DNA from: Duganella sp. SG902
Lineage (GTDB): Bacteria > Pseudomonadota > Gammaproteobacteria > Burkholderiales > Burkholderiaceae_D
Direction of reading: 5' to 3'
DNA: 64,000 nt
Assembly (NCBI RefSeq): GCF_013376005.1
Contig: NZ_JABMJK010000011.1
Span: 62,001 to 126,000, forward strand
A program made the position numbers and the translations under genes. Positions 24,553 through 33,793 of this stretch are shown piece by piece; positions within the stretch are counted from its first letter, which is position 1, and every line of letters begins with the position of its first letter. The notes beneath the pieces are model-generated. The model did no database searches and was not told the origin of the DNA. It saw only the letters and a program-made list of their open reading frames with translations.

Positions 24553-25638
24553 TCAGAGCCGCTGTTCGCTGGCTCCGTCAAACAGGGAAATACGATTGGT
24601 ACGGATCGAGAAGCTGATGTCCTTCTCGGGTTCGATCAGCTGCTGGTCCTGCACGATGCCCGCGACCTGCGTGCCGTGGAAGTCCAGCCACACCACGCGA
24701 TGCGCGCCCATGGCCTCGATCAGCGAGACCGATGCGCGCACCGCCTGACCGACGCCGTCGCCATGCCCGACGTCGATGTCCTCCGGCCGCACGCCCAGCA
24801 CGCACGCGTGCCCGCCGTTCAGCGGCGCCTTGAATGGATAGCCGCTCACGTCGACCGACAGGTGCTCGTTGCTGAACAGCGTGCGCTCGCCCCGCTGCTC
24901 CAGCGTGCCTTTGAACAGGTTCATGCCCGGCGATCCCAGGAAGGTGGCGACGAACAGGTTGGCCGGCGTGTTGTAGATGACGTCCGGCGTGTCGAACTGC
25001 TGCACCACGCCGCCCTTCATCACGGCCATGCGCTGCGCCAGCGTCATCGCCTCGACCTGGTCGTGGGTGACGTAGATCATGGTGGCGCCCAGCTGCTTGT
25101 GCAGTTGTTTCAGCTCGCGCCGCAATTCGGTACGCAGCTTGGCGTCGAGGTTGGACAGCGGTTCGTCAAACAGCATCACGTCGGCCTCACGCACGATGGC
25201 GCGGCCGATCGCCACCCGCTGCCGCTGCCCGCCCGACAGGTTGGCCGGCTTGCGCTTCAGCAGCGGCCCCAGTTGCAGCATGTCGGAGGCGCGCGTGACG
25301 CGGCGCGCTATCTCCGCCTTCGGCGTGCCGTTGATGCGCAGGCCGAACGACATGTTCGCTTCCACGTTCATGGTCGGGTACAGCGCGTATGACTGGAACA
25401 CCAGCGCGATGCCGCGATCCTTGGGATCGGCCCAGGTCATGTCCTTGCCGCCGATTTCAATCTGGCCGGCGCTGGTGTCGATCAGCCCCGCGATGCTGTG
25501 CAGCAGGGTCGATTTGCCGCAGCCCGAAGGGCCAAGCAGCACCACGAACTCCCCCGCGTTCACGTCGAGGTTGAGCGATTCAATCACCTTGTTGCCGCCC
25601 AACTGAATCTGCAAATTACGAATAGCTACGTTAGACAT
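24553..25638 (-). CDS. sugar ABC transporter ATP-binding protein (MalK/UgpC type)
   Basis: 361-residue ATPase of a carbohydrate importer. Walker A GPSGCGKST, signature LSGGQRQRVAIGRAIVRE, Walker B DVMLFDEPLSNLDAKLR, switch His in YVTHDQVEAMTLAQRMAVM. The C-terminal third is the TOBE/MalK-like regulatory domain (VLGVRPEDIDV). ATPases of this class can be shared by several sugar importers. It is the last gene of the importer operon, two bases after the second permease. Confidence 0.95.
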   Translation of the reverse strand: MSNVAIRNLQIQLGGNKVIESLNLDVNAGEFVVLLGPSGCGKSTLLHSIAGLIDTSAGQIEIGGKDMTWADPKDRGIALVFQSYALYPTMNVEANMSFGLRINGTPKAEIARRVTRASDMLQLGPLLKRKPANLSGGQRQRVAIGRAIVREADVMLFDEPLSNLDAKLRTELRRELKQLHKQLGATMIYVTHDQVEAMTLAQRMAVMKGGVVQQFDTPDVIYNTPANLFVATFLGSPGMNLFKGTLEQRGERTLFSNEHLSVDVSGYPFKAPLNGGHACVLGVRPEDIDVGHGDGVGQAVRASVSLIEAMGAHRVVWLDFHGTQVAGIVQDQQLIEPEKDISFSIRTNRISLFDGASEQRL

Positions 25639-25640
25639 GT

Positions 25641-26609
25641 TTAACCCTTCACTGCGCCAGATGCGATGCCGCGCACGAACCAGCGGCCGGAAATAAAGTA
25701 GAGCGCCAGCGGCACGATGGACGTCAGTATCGTCGCCGCCATGTTCACGTTGTACAGGCGCTCGCCGGTGGTGGTGTTGATGATGTTGTTCAGCTGGACC
25801 GTCATCGGCAGGTGCTCGGAACCCGCGAACACTAGCCCCAGCAGGAAGTCGTTCCAGATGCCGGTGACCTGCATGATGACCGCGACCACGATCACCGGCG
25901 TCGACATCGGCAGCATCAGTTGCAGGAAAATTCTCCAGAACCCGCCGCCGTCGATGCGCGCCGCCTTGAACAATTCCAGCGGCAGCGCCGCGTAGTAATT
26001 GCGGAACAACAGCGTCATCACCGGCATGCCGAAGATGGTGTGGATCAGGATAATCCCCGGCAGGGAGCTAAACAAATTCACCGACGCCAGCACGCGCACC
26101 AGCGGATAGATCATCACCTGCACCGGAATGAAGGCGCCCATCATCAGGATGGCGAACAAGAATCCCGCGCCGCGCGGACGCCAGAACGACAGCGCATAGC
26201 CATTCACCGCGCCGATGGCGATCGACAGGATGGTACTCGGCACCACGATGGCGACCGAGTTCCAGAAGCCGCCCTTGATGCCGTTGCATTCCAAACCGGT
26301 GCAAGCCGAGGACCAGGCCTGCGCCCAAGGCTCCAGCGTGAAGTGCCGCGGCAGCGCGAACAACATGCCGAGCCGGATCTCTTCCATCGGCTTCACCGAG
26401 GTCACCAGCATCACGTACAGCGGCAGCAGGAAGAACAGCGCCGCGACGATCAGGAAACCATACACGCCGACGCGGGCCGGCGTCCAGGCCAGCTTGCGGC
26501 GCGGGCGCGGCGTCGGGATGCTGGCGTCGTTGGCGGCGGCCAGGCGGGCCTGCTCCGCGGCGCGCGCGGCATCAGCGGTTTTATCGAGTTTCACAACTTG
26601 TCCCATCAT
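25641..26609 (-). CDS. sugar ABC transporter permease (MalG type)
   Basis: 322-residue inner-membrane permease with six predicted helices and the EAA loop (LELFKAARIDGGGFWRIFLQ) that contacts the ATPase. About 45 cytoplasmic residues precede the first helix. The ATG at 26609 (ATGATG) overlaps the stop of the other permease by four bases. Belongs to the carbohydrate uptake transporter-1 family together with the adjacent genes. Confidence 0.94.
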   Translation of the reverse strand: MMGQVVKLDKTADAARAAEQARLAAANDASIPTPRPRRKLAWTPARVGVYGFLIVAALFFLLPLYVMLVTSVKPMEEIRLGMLFALPRHFTLEPWAQAWSSACTGLECNGIKGGFWNSVAIVVPSTILSIAIGAVNGYALSFWRPRGAGFLFAILMMGAFIPVQVMIYPLVRVLASVNLFSSLPGIILIHTIFGMPVMTLLFRNYYAALPLELFKAARIDGGGFWRIFLQLMLPMSTPVIVVAVIMQVTGIWNDFLLGLVFAGSEHLPMTVQLNNIINTTTGERLYNVNMAATILTSIVPLALYFISGRWFVRGIASGAVKG

Positions 26610-27490
26610 GCCCCCAATGCGGCGCGGCGATTGCGCACGAAGTACAGCGGCGCGACGATGGCCAGCACGGTCAGCAACAGCACGATCGAAGCAGCGGAAG
26701 CCAGCCCGATGTTGGCGCGGCCGAACAGATAATCCATGATGAATTTGGCCGGCACTTCGCTGGCCGTGCCCGGACCGCCCTGCGTCATCGCCACCACGGC
26801 GTCGAATACCTTCACCACCATCACAAACAGCAGCACAAAGGCCGTGGATACCGATGGCCCCAGCATCGGCAGCACGATGCTGACGTACACGCGCCAGCGC
26901 GGGATGCCGTCGATGCGGGCGGCCTTCCAGATTTCCTCATCCACGCCGCGCAGGCCGGACAGCATCAGCGCCATCACCAGCCCGGACGCCTGCCACACGG
27001 TGGCGATCACGATGGTGTAGATGGCCATGTCCTGATCGACGATCCAGTCGAATTGCGCGGTGGTCCACCCAAGCTTGTGCAGCACTTCCTGGATGCCCAG
27101 CTCCGGATTCAGGATCCACTGCCAGATCAGGCCCGTCGCCACGAACGACATCGCATACGGATACAGGAACACGGTGCGCAGCGCGCCCTCCGCCATCACC
27201 TTCTGGTCGATGAACACCGCCAGCAGGAAGCCGATGATCAGGCACAAGGCGATGAACAGCACGCCATACACCGCCACGTTTTGCAGCGACAGCAGCCAGC
27301 GCTCGTTGTTGAACAGGCGGATGTACTGCGACGCGCCAACGAAATCGCTGGCCGGGAAAGTGCGCGAGCTGCTAACCGATACGCGGGCCGTCCACAGCAT
27401 GGTGCCGAGGTAGGCCAGCAGTACGGTCAGCGCCATCGGCAGGATGGCGATGTAAGCCGCGATTGAAACGTTCTGGCGTTTCGTCACCAT
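26606..27490 (-). CDS. sugar ABC transporter permease (MalF type)
   Basis: 294-residue inner-membrane permease, partner of the MalG-type protein. It has the EAA loop DEEIWKAARIDGIPRWRVYV and the family phrase GGPGTASEVPAKFIMDY between the last helices. It lies three bases downstream of the solute-binding protein gene and overlaps the next permease by four bases. Confidence 0.94.
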   Translation of the reverse strand: MVTKRQNVSIAAYIAILPMALTVLLAYLGTMLWTARVSVSSSRTFPASDFVGASQYIRLFNNERWLLSLQNVAVYGVLFIALCLIIGFLLAVFIDQKVMAEGALRTVFLYPYAMSFVATGLIWQWILNPELGIQEVLHKLGWTTAQFDWIVDQDMAIYTIVIATVWQASGLVMALMLSGLRGVDEEIWKAARIDGIPRWRVYVSIVLPMLGPSVSTAFVLLFVMVVKVFDAVVAMTQGGPGTASEVPAKFIMDYLFGRANIGLASAASIVLLLTVLAIVAPLYFVRNRRAALGA

Positions 27491-27493
27491 GCC

Positions 27494-28735
27494 TTATTCG
27501 CCTTTAATGGCGCGGGCGAAGGCTTTTTGCGCATCGTCCGCGGACTGGTTCTTGTTCCAGTAGCTGGTCAGTACATCCTGCAGCGCGCCGGTGGTGTCCG
27601 GGGTGGCCAGCATTTCGGTGTTGGGCAGCTGGCGCGACTTGTCCTTCATGATGGACAGGCCAAGCTTGGCACACAGGTCGAGCTGCGATTCATCCACGTC
27701 GCCGCGAATCGGGATCGCGCCTTTACGCGCGGCGAACGCCACCTGTGCCGATGGAGACGTTACCACATTGGCCAAAAGTTTTTGCGCCTTGACGGCGTTG
27801 GCGTCGTTCGTTTTCGGGAACACGAAGGCGTCGCCGGCGACGATGTATGGCGCTTTCGGACCGAAGCCCGGATAGCAGCCGAAGTCTTTGCCCGCCACCT
27901 GTTTGGCGGCGGCGAATTCGCCCTTGGCCCAGTCGCCCATGATTTGCACGCCGGCCTTGCCTTGTACGACCATGGCGGTGGCGTCGTTCCAGTTGCGGCC
28001 CGGCGAGCCGGCATCGACGAAGCCTTTCAGCTTTTTGAACTCGACCAGCACTTGTTTGAACTGCGGCGACATCACGGCCTTCTGGTCGCGGTCACGATAG
28101 ACCTTCAAGTACAGGTCCGCGCCGCCCACCATGGCGAAGATGGCGTCGAAGGTGATCTTCTCCTGCCACACCTGGCCTCCGAAGGCCAGCGGCACCACGC
28201 CTGCGGCTTTCAGCTTGGCCAGCTGCGCCAGGAATTCTTCCCACGTCTGCGGCTCGTTGGTGATGCCGGCTTTTTTATACGCGGCCTTGGAGTAGAAGAA
28301 CCAGGCCGGCATGTGGATGTCCACCGGCGCGGCATAGAAGTGGCCATTGATCTTGATCGCCTGCAGGATCGACGGTGGCATGATCTGGTCCCACTTGCCG
28401 GCGATCGCCACGTCGTCGACGTTATTCAGCAAGCCCTGCTCGACGAAATCGCGGAACTGCTTGGAGGTGTTGAACTGCGCGGCGGTCGGCGCGTTGCCGC
28501 CGACGATGCGGTTGATGGTGGTGGCGCGCGATTGATCGGCGCCGGCGATGGCCTGGTCGACCCACTGGCCGCCGGCCTTGTTATACGCTTCCGCAAACTG
28601 CTTGACGGCGGCCGATTCGCCGCCCGAGGTCCACCAGTGAATCACGGTGGCTTTCAACGGCGCTTGCGCATGCGCGGCGCCGCTCCCTGCCAGTGCCAGC
28701 GCGAGCGCGCCGGCCAGTTTTGAGGCCTTGACCAT
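27494..28735 (-). CDS. periplasmic sugar-binding protein of ABC transporter
   Basis: 413-residue extracellular solute-binding protein, family 1. Signal peptide ends near AGSGAAHAQA; the mature part begins with LKATVIHWWTSGGESAAVKQF, as in glucose/mannose and glucoside binders. Trp-rich ligand-region segments (HMPAWFFYSKAAYKK, GGQVWQEKITFDAIF) fit a mono- or disaccharide. GGGAGA precedes the ATG. Translated just after the GH1 glucosidase, so a beta-glucoside or its glucose product is the likely ligand. Confidence 0.93.
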   Translation of the reverse strand: MVKASKLAGALALALAGSGAAHAQAPLKATVIHWWTSGGESAAVKQFAEAYNKAGGQWVDQAIAGADQSRATTINRIVGGNAPTAAQFNTSKQFRDFVEQGLLNNVDDVAIAGKWDQIMPPSILQAIKINGHFYAAPVDIHMPAWFFYSKAAYKKAGITNEPQTWEEFLAQLAKLKAAGVVPLAFGGQVWQEKITFDAIFAMVGGADLYLKVYRDRDQKAVMSPQFKQVLVEFKKLKGFVDAGSPGRNWNDATAMVVQGKAGVQIMGDWAKGEFAAAKQVAGKDFGCYPGFGPKAPYIVAGDAFVFPKTNDANAVKAQKLLANVVTSPSAQVAFAARKGAIPIRGDVDESQLDLCAKLGLSIMKDKSRQLPNTEMLATPDTTGALQDVLTSYWNKNQSADDAQKAFARAIKGE

Positions 28736-28786
28736 ACTGTTTGTCTCCCTTGAGGGCGTCGAAGCGCCCCATTCTATTCGTGTGGC

Positions 28787-30145
28787 TTAATTTTGGGCGG
28801 ATCGCTCTGCCAAAAACTGTGTCACCAGTTTTGCACTCTGTTTCAGCGTACGCTTCTGCGTGGCGTAATCGACATGGATGATACCGAAACGGCGCTCATA
28901 ACCAAAGGCCCATTCGAAATTGTCCATCAGCGACCAGATAAAGTAACCGCGCACGTCGACGCCCGCCTTCACCGCCTGATTGACCGCCTCCAGGTGGCGG
29001 TTGAGGAAGGAGATGCGCTGGTGGTCATGCACTTCGCCGTTCACCACTACGTCGTCGGTGGCCATGCCATTCTCGGTGATGTAGATCGGTGGCAGGTTCG
29101 GGTAATCACAATGGAAGCCCACCAGCAGGTGGCGCAGGCCGTACGGATACACTTCCCACCCCATCTGGGTGCGCTCCACGCCCTCCAGATCAACCTCGGT
29201 GTAGCCATGCTTGCCGTCGCTGACCACATTGGTGCGGAAGTAGTAGTTAATGCCTAAAAAATCGAGCGGCGCGCCGATAATGTCCATGTCGCCATTCAGA
29301 ATGGTCGGCTCGGCGCCCGGCCACAGTTCCCACAGCGCCGATGGATAGGACTTCTTCAGCAGCGGGTCGAGCACCCAGTTATTGTGCTGCAGTTCGAACA
29401 GCCACGCGGCCCGCTGGCCGGCGGCGCTGGTGTCGGTGCTGGTGCCGCGTCCCACGTTGGCGACGATGCCCACCTGCGCCGATGGATCGTTGGCGCGCAG
29501 ATGCCTGACCGCCAGGCCGTGGCCCAGCAAGAGGTGGTGCATGGCCTGCGTCGCGAACACCACGTCCTGCTTGCCCGGCGCGTGGTGGCCGGTGCCGTAG
29601 CCGTGCATGGCCGAGCACCATGGCTCGTTCAGCGTGGCCCACGCGTCGACCAGGCCTTTGAGCTCCTTGCTGATCATGTCGGCGTATTCGGCGAACTTGT
29701 AGGCGGTGTCGCGATTGACCCAGCCGCCCTTGTCTTCCAGGGGCTGCGGCAGGTCCCAGTGGTACAGGGTGACGTAGGTTTTCAGGCCCTTGGCGCGCAA
29801 GGCCTTCAGCAGCTTGCGGTAGAAGGCGATGCCCTTCTGGTTGGGCTGGCCATCGATGGTCATCACGCGCGGCCAGGCGATCGACAGGCGGTAGGCGCCC
29901 ACGTTCAACGACGCCAGCAGCTCGACGTCCTCTTCCCAGCGGTGGTAATGGTCGCAGGCGAATTCGCCGGTGTCGCCGGCCAGCGTCTTGCCCGGCGTGG
30001 CGGAGAACGTGTCCCAGATCGACGGCAGGCGGCCGTCTTCGTGAATGGCGCCTTCGATCTGGTAGGCGGCGGTGGCCGCGCCGATCAGGAAATCCTTGTT
30101 CCACAGGACCGAATCGGCCGGCGGCGAAAACATCTGCTCTACCAC
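28787..30145 (-). CDS. GH1 beta-glucosidase
   Basis: Glycoside hydrolase family 1, 452 residues, probably cytoplasmic (no signal peptide). The acid/base is Glu174 in TLNEPW and the nucleophile is Glu358 in ITENGMA; the N-terminal signature FLIGAATAAYQIEGA is intact. It should hydrolyse cellobiose or aryl/alkyl beta-glucosides. I take GTG 30145, with AGGAGA upstream; ATG 30133 is an alternative. A LacI-type operator lies 26 bases upstream. First gene of the operon glucosidase, binding protein, permeases, ATPase. Confidence 0.95.
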   Translation of the reverse strand: MVEQMFSPPADSVLWNKDFLIGAATAAYQIEGAIHEDGRLPSIWDTFSATPGKTLAGDTGEFACDHYHRWEEDVELLASLNVGAYRLSIAWPRVMTIDGQPNQKGIAFYRKLLKALRAKGLKTYVTLYHWDLPQPLEDKGGWVNRDTAYKFAEYADMISKELKGLVDAWATLNEPWCSAMHGYGTGHHAPGKQDVVFATQAMHHLLLGHGLAVRHLRANDPSAQVGIVANVGRGTSTDTSAAGQRAAWLFELQHNNWVLDPLLKKSYPSALWELWPGAEPTILNGDMDIIGAPLDFLGINYYFRTNVVSDGKHGYTEVDLEGVERTQMGWEVYPYGLRHLLVGFHCDYPNLPPIYITENGMATDDVVVNGEVHDHQRISFLNRHLEAVNQAVKAGVDVRGYFIWSLMDNFEWAFGYERRFGIIHVDYATQKRTLKQSAKLVTQFLAERSAQN

Positions 30146-30170
30146 AACATCTCCTTGGTTTTAGTTTTTA

Positions 30171-30186
30171 GTGGAAGCGCTTCCAC
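30171..30186. promoter_or_regulatory. LacI-family operator upstream of GH1 operon
   Basis: GTGGAAGCGCTTCCAC is a perfect 16-bp palindrome with central CG, 26 bases upstream of the glucosidase start. It matches the site at 24377 outside the two innermost-but-one positions (AGCGCT versus ACCGGT), implying a common LacI-type repressor for the operon and the TonB receptor. Confidence 0.8.
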
Positions 30187-30277
30187 AAGATGTTGTCGAT
30201 AGTACTACCGAAGAATTTGGGGTGTCAACGAGTTTGTGGGGATTTTGTAATCTGGCTACAGAAACGAGCCGCCGAAA

Positions 30278-30357
30278 CGTCATTCCGGCGCAGGCCGGAA
30301 TCCATGCTTCGCTAAAAGGTCAGCGTTCTATGGATTCCGGCCTGCGCCGGAATGACG
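30278..30357. repeat. dispersed inverted repeat, copy 1
   Basis: Perfect 28-base arms (30278-30305 and 30330-30357) beginning CGTCATTCCGGCGCAGGCCG enclose a 24-base centre. It belongs to the widespread CGTCATTCCGGCG...CGCCGGAATGACG family. Two related copies are at 35713 and 39232. Here it separates the GH1 promoter from the 3' end of phaR and can act as a transcription end for phaR. Confidence 0.88.
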
Positions 30358-30365
30358 TAGTGAAA

Positions 30366-30923
30366 TTACTTCTTGTCGGTCGGCGTCGGCGGGACCGGCG
30401 CGAATGGGAAGGTGCCGAACAGGTTCTTGCTCTGGTTCTGCATCTGCTCCTGCATCTGCACGAACAGGCTCTTGCTCTGGTCGATGTAGTTGTTCATCAT
30501 GCCCTGCATCATCGGGCCCTGGACGTTCATGAACTGGGTCCACATCTCAGGGCTGAACGGCTGGCCGCCGACGGCGGTGCTGGTGAACTTACGCTGGATG
30601 TCGGTAAAGGCCTGGACATTCTTTTCCAGGTACGAGCCCATCATGCCCTGCATGGCGTGGCCGTAGAAGCGGATGATCTGCGCCAGCACGTCGCTGGAGA
30701 ACATCGGCGCGCCGCTGGCTTCCTCTTCCAGAATGATCTGCAGCAGGATGCTGCGGCTCAGGTCTTCATTGGTCTTGGCGTCAACCACCGTGAACTCTTC
30801 GTTGTCCAGCACCAGTTGCTTCACGTCGGTCAACGTGATGTAGGAGCTGGTTTGCGTGTCGTACAGACGACGGTTCGGATATTTTTTAATCAGGCGGTCA
30901 GCGTTTTTTTTCGCACTACTCAT
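30366..30923 (-). CDS. phaR: polyhydroxyalkanoate synthesis repressor PhaR
   Basis: 185-residue regulator from ATG 30923. The N-terminal PHB/PHA accumulation DNA-binding domain is RLIKKYPNRRLYDTQTSSYITL, followed by a PHB-binding region and a Gln/Met-rich C-terminus (QEQMQNQSKNLFG). PhaR binds PHA granules and represses phasin and other pha genes until polymer forms. The 59-residue upstream extension is rejected because the family starts just before RLIKKYPNRR. It follows phaC in the same direction with a 201-base gap, so it probably has its own promoter. Confidence 0.95.
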   Translation of the reverse strand: MSSAKKNADRLIKKYPNRRLYDTQTSSYITLTDVKQLVLDNEEFTVVDAKTNEDLSRSILLQIILEEEASGAPMFSSDVLAQIIRFYGHAMQGMMGSYLEKNVQAFTDIQRKFTSTAVGGQPFSPEMWTQFMNVQGPMMQGMMNNYIDQSKSLFVQMQEQMQNQSKNLFGTFPFAPVPPTPTDKK

Positions 30924-31124
30924 CACAAGTCCGTTTATTGCGCCGCAGCGCATGTCTCTTAAAAATCGGAAAGAAGCGAACGGATAGTCCGCTTCCCGCG
31001 TGCCTACTTTACTTATTATAGAGGGGAAAAAGCCCGTCTTGCACAATCTGATATAACTTTTGGCCTTTATTGCAACGCAACCATTTTTACATCCAGACAA
31101 TCCAAGGCTTTTTCCACAACGTAA

Positions 31125-32774
31125 TTAATCTGCCTTTACCTTAACATATCGGCCCGGGGCCGGCTCGATCGGCGTGTAACGGCTGTTGCCGGGCTTGGTC
31201 TTGGCCTTGACCTTCTTGCCGCCGTTGTCGTTCAGGAAGGTCGACCATTCCGGCCACCAGCTGCCCGGCTTCTCGGTGGCGCCGTCGAACCATGCCTGCG
31301 CCGTCCTGGCCTTGCCGCTGTCGTTGATCCAGTAGCTGCGTTTGTTCTTCACCGGCGAGTTGATCACGCCGGCGATGTGGCCGGAAGCGCCCAGCACGAA
31401 GCGTGTCTTGCCGCTCAGGATGGCCAGCGAGTCGAAGGCCGACGGCCAAGGCACGATGTGGTCCTCGCGCGACCCGTAGATGAAGGCCGGCACATCGATC
31501 TTGCCCAGATCCACCTTCTCGCCCGCCACCACCAATTTGCCGGTCTTGAGCTTGTTTTCAAGATAGGTGTTGCGCAGATACCAGCAGAACATCGGCCCCG
31601 GCAGGTTGGTGCTGTCCGAGTTCCAGAACAGCAGGTCGAACGCGGCAGGATCGTTGCCCTTGAGGTAGTTGGACTGCACGTAATTCCACACCAGGTCGTT
31701 CGGGCGCAGGCTGGAGAAGGTGCTGGCCAGGTCGCGGCCCGGCATCAGGCCGCCGCCCTTGAGCTGCTGCTCGCGGATCGCCACCTGCGCCTCGTCGACA
31801 AACACATCCAGCACGCCGGTGTCGCGGAAATCGAGGAAAGTGGTGAGCAGGGTCAGGCTGTTGGCCACCTGCTCGCCGCGCGCGGCCAGCACCGCCAGCG
31901 CGGTCGACACAATGGTGCCGCCGACGCAGAAGCCAAACATGTTCAGCTTGTCCTCGCCGGTGATGTCCTGCGCCACGCGGATGGCCTGGATCACGCCTTT
32001 TTCCACGTAATCGTCCCAGGTGGTGCCGGCCAGCGATTTGTCCGGATTGCTCCACGAAATCAGGAACACGGTGTTGCCCTGCTCCACCGCGTAGCGCACC
32101 AGCGAGTTTTCCGGCTGCAGATCCAGGATGTAGTACTTGTTGATGCACGGTGGCACCATCAGCAGCGGCACCTGGTTGACGGTGGCGGTTTTCGGCGTGT
32201 ACTGGATCAGCTGGAACAGCGGGTTCTCGTACACCACCGTCCCCTCGGTGACGGCCAGGTTGCGGCCGACCTCGAACGCCGATTCGTCCGACAGCGAGAT
32301 ATGGCCCTTGTTCATGTCGGCCAGCATATTGGCCAGGCCCTTGGTCAGGCTCTCGCCCTTGGTTTCGATCAGCTTCTGCTGCGCTTCCGGATTGGTGGCC
32401 AGGAAATTGGCCGGCGACATGGCGTCGATGATCTGCTGCACGGCGAAGCGGATCTTTTGCTTCTGCTGCGGAGTGGCTTCCACCGTCTCCACCATCGCGT
32501 TCAGGAATTTGGCGTTCAGCAGATAGGCGGCGGCGTTAAACGCCGACATCGGATTCCCCTGCCACGCGGCCGAGCTGAAGCGGCGGTCGCTGATGGCCGG
32601 CGCCTTGCCGCTGATGAATTCCTGCCACAACGCGCCAAAGTCCTTGAGATAATCGTTTTTCAGCTGCTCCATCGCCTCCGGCTTGATATGCAACCCCGCA
32701 TCCTGCATCATGGCGGCCAGCGGATTGGACTGCATCCAGGCACTGGCAAAAGCTTGAGGATCTGGCATATTCAT
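31125..32774 (-). CDS. phaC: class I poly(R)-hydroxyalkanoate synthase PhaC
   Basis: 549-residue PHA polymerase that joins (R)-3-hydroxyacyl-CoA units into storage polymer on granules. The lipase-like box GFCVGGT contains the catalytic Cys283; the rest of the triad lies in the C-terminal alpha/beta domain (YGSREDHIVPW for Asp, GASGHIAGVIN for His). Size fits class I, which works without PhaE. No phaA or phaB in the window. A small plus-strand gene starts 30 bases from its ATG. Confidence 0.96.
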   Translation of the reverse strand: MNMPDPQAFASAWMQSNPLAAMMQDAGLHIKPEAMEQLKNDYLKDFGALWQEFISGKAPAISDRRFSSAAWQGNPMSAFNAAAYLLNAKFLNAMVETVEATPQQKQKIRFAVQQIIDAMSPANFLATNPEAQQKLIETKGESLTKGLANMLADMNKGHISLSDESAFEVGRNLAVTEGTVVYENPLFQLIQYTPKTATVNQVPLLMVPPCINKYYILDLQPENSLVRYAVEQGNTVFLISWSNPDKSLAGTTWDDYVEKGVIQAIRVAQDITGEDKLNMFGFCVGGTIVSTALAVLAARGEQVANSLTLLTTFLDFRDTGVLDVFVDEAQVAIREQQLKGGGLMPGRDLASTFSSLRPNDLVWNYVQSNYLKGNDPAAFDLLFWNSDSTNLPGPMFCWYLRNTYLENKLKTGKLVVAGEKVDLGKIDVPAFIYGSREDHIVPWPSAFDSLAILSGKTRFVLGASGHIAGVINSPVKNKRSYWINDSGKARTAQAWFDGATEKPGSWWPEWSTFLNDNGGKKVKAKTKPGNSRYTPIEPAPGRYVKVKAD

Positions 32775-32804
32775 CTGTGGTTCCCTAAAAGTGAGTTAAA
32801 CACA

Positions 32805-33002
32805 ATGCTGATTGTTGCGGTTGCTTGGATCTATGTCGTCGGCCTGATGGCATTGACGGAAACCTCCGTCGTTGCGGGAATTGTAACGTTTTTGTTCTAC
32901 TGCGTGCTGCCTCTGGGGACCTTGATGTACATCGCCGGCACCGGCAAGCGCAAAGCGCGGCGGCGGGCCGCCTTGCAGAAAGATCAGCCGCCGCCACAGT
33001 AA
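32805..33002 (+). CDS. small conserved-looking membrane protein
   Basis: 65-residue protein, MLIVAVAWIYVVGLMALTET..., with two hydrophobic segments (residues ~1-18 and ~23-45) and a basic tail (GKRKARRRAA). It lies on the plus strand between phaC and pgeF, two bases from the convergent pgeF stop. No function recognised. The larger in-frame reading that runs back across phaC is a shadow; this part is taken as real for its length, membrane pattern and the otherwise empty gap. Confidence 0.6.
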   Translation: MLIVAVAWIYVVGLMALTETSVVAGIVTFLFYCVLPLGTLMYIAGTGKRKARRRAALQKDQPPPQ

Positions 33003-33004
33003 GC

Positions 33005-33793
33005 TCATTTGATCCAGATCAGTGTGGCCTGACGGCCGGTGACGCCGTCCCGGCGATAGGAATAGAAGCGGCCCGAGTTGGATACGGTGCAGAACTCGCC
33101 GCCATGCACTTGCCGCACGCCGGCGCGGTGCAGCAGATAGCGCGCCAGGCCGTAGATATCGGCCAGGAACTTGCCCGGCTTGCCGTCGATGGCGCTGAAT
33201 GCGGCCTCCACATGGCGCACGCCGGACGCGTCAAGCGCGCCCTGCAGGAAAGCCTGCCTGACCTCCGGTCCCACCTCGAACTGGTACTGGCCGATGGCCG
33301 GCCCCATCCACGCCATCAGCTCGCCGGCGCCGGCCGCGCGCATGGCTTCCACCGTGTTTTCCAGCACGCCGGAGGCCAGCCCGCGCCAGCCCGCATGGGC
33401 GGCGCCCACGGTCTTGCCCTCCTCGTCGCAGAACAGCACCGGCAGGCAGTCGGCCGTCATGATGGTGCACACCTTGCCGGGAATGGTGGTGAGGCAGGCG
33501 TCGGCCTCCGGCACCTGCTGCGCCCGCACCTCGGCCAGGTTAACCACCGCCGTGCCATGCACCTGCGACAGCCAGACCGGCTCGTTTGGCAACTGCGCGC
33601 GCAGAATGTCGCGGTTTCGCGCGACGTTGTGCGGCTGGTCGCCGACGTGGGTCCCCAGGTTGAGGCCGCCGCCGCCCATGCCATCGTCATACGGCGCCGG
33701 GCTCACGCCGCCGCGCCGCGTGGTGGACATCACCCCGATGTTTGCTGGCAAACCCGGCCAGTGCGGGATCAACCACTGCTGATGTATCGACAT
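33005..33793 (-). CDS. pgeF: PgeF / purine nucleoside phosphorylase LACC1 family
   Basis: 262-residue protein of the YfiH/DUF152 family, also described as peptidoglycan editing factor and, in related proteins, as a purine nucleoside phosphorylase/adenosine deaminase. The metal-site residues are in QVHGTAVV, TADCLPVLF and HAGWRGLASGV. ATG 33793 overlaps the rluD stop by one base (TAATG), giving coupling; the 27-residue extension is rejected. The rluD-pgeF pairing is common in proteobacteria. Confidence 0.93.
   Translation of the reverse strand: MSIHQQWLIPHWPGLPANIGVMSTTRRGGVSPAPYDDGMGGGGLNLGTHVGDQPHNVARNRDILRAQLPNEPVWLSQVHGTAVVNLAEVRAQQVPEADACLTTIPGKVCTIMTADCLPVLFCDEEGKTVGAAHAGWRGLASGVLENTVEAMRAAGAGELMAWMGPAIGQYQFEVGPEVRQAFLQGALDASGVRHVEAAFSAIDGKPGKFLADIYGLARYLLHRAGVRQVHGGEFCTVSNSGRFYSYRRDGVTGRQATLIWIK

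Noticed and set aside
30171..30962. 263-residue plus-strand reading over phaR
   Set aside because: Antisense shadow; it begins inside the operator and repeat and shows no domain.
31377..33002. 541-residue plus-strand reading across phaC
   Set aside because: It is the antisense shadow of phaC in GC-rich DNA; only the last 65 codons (from 32805), outside phaC and with a membrane pattern, are kept.
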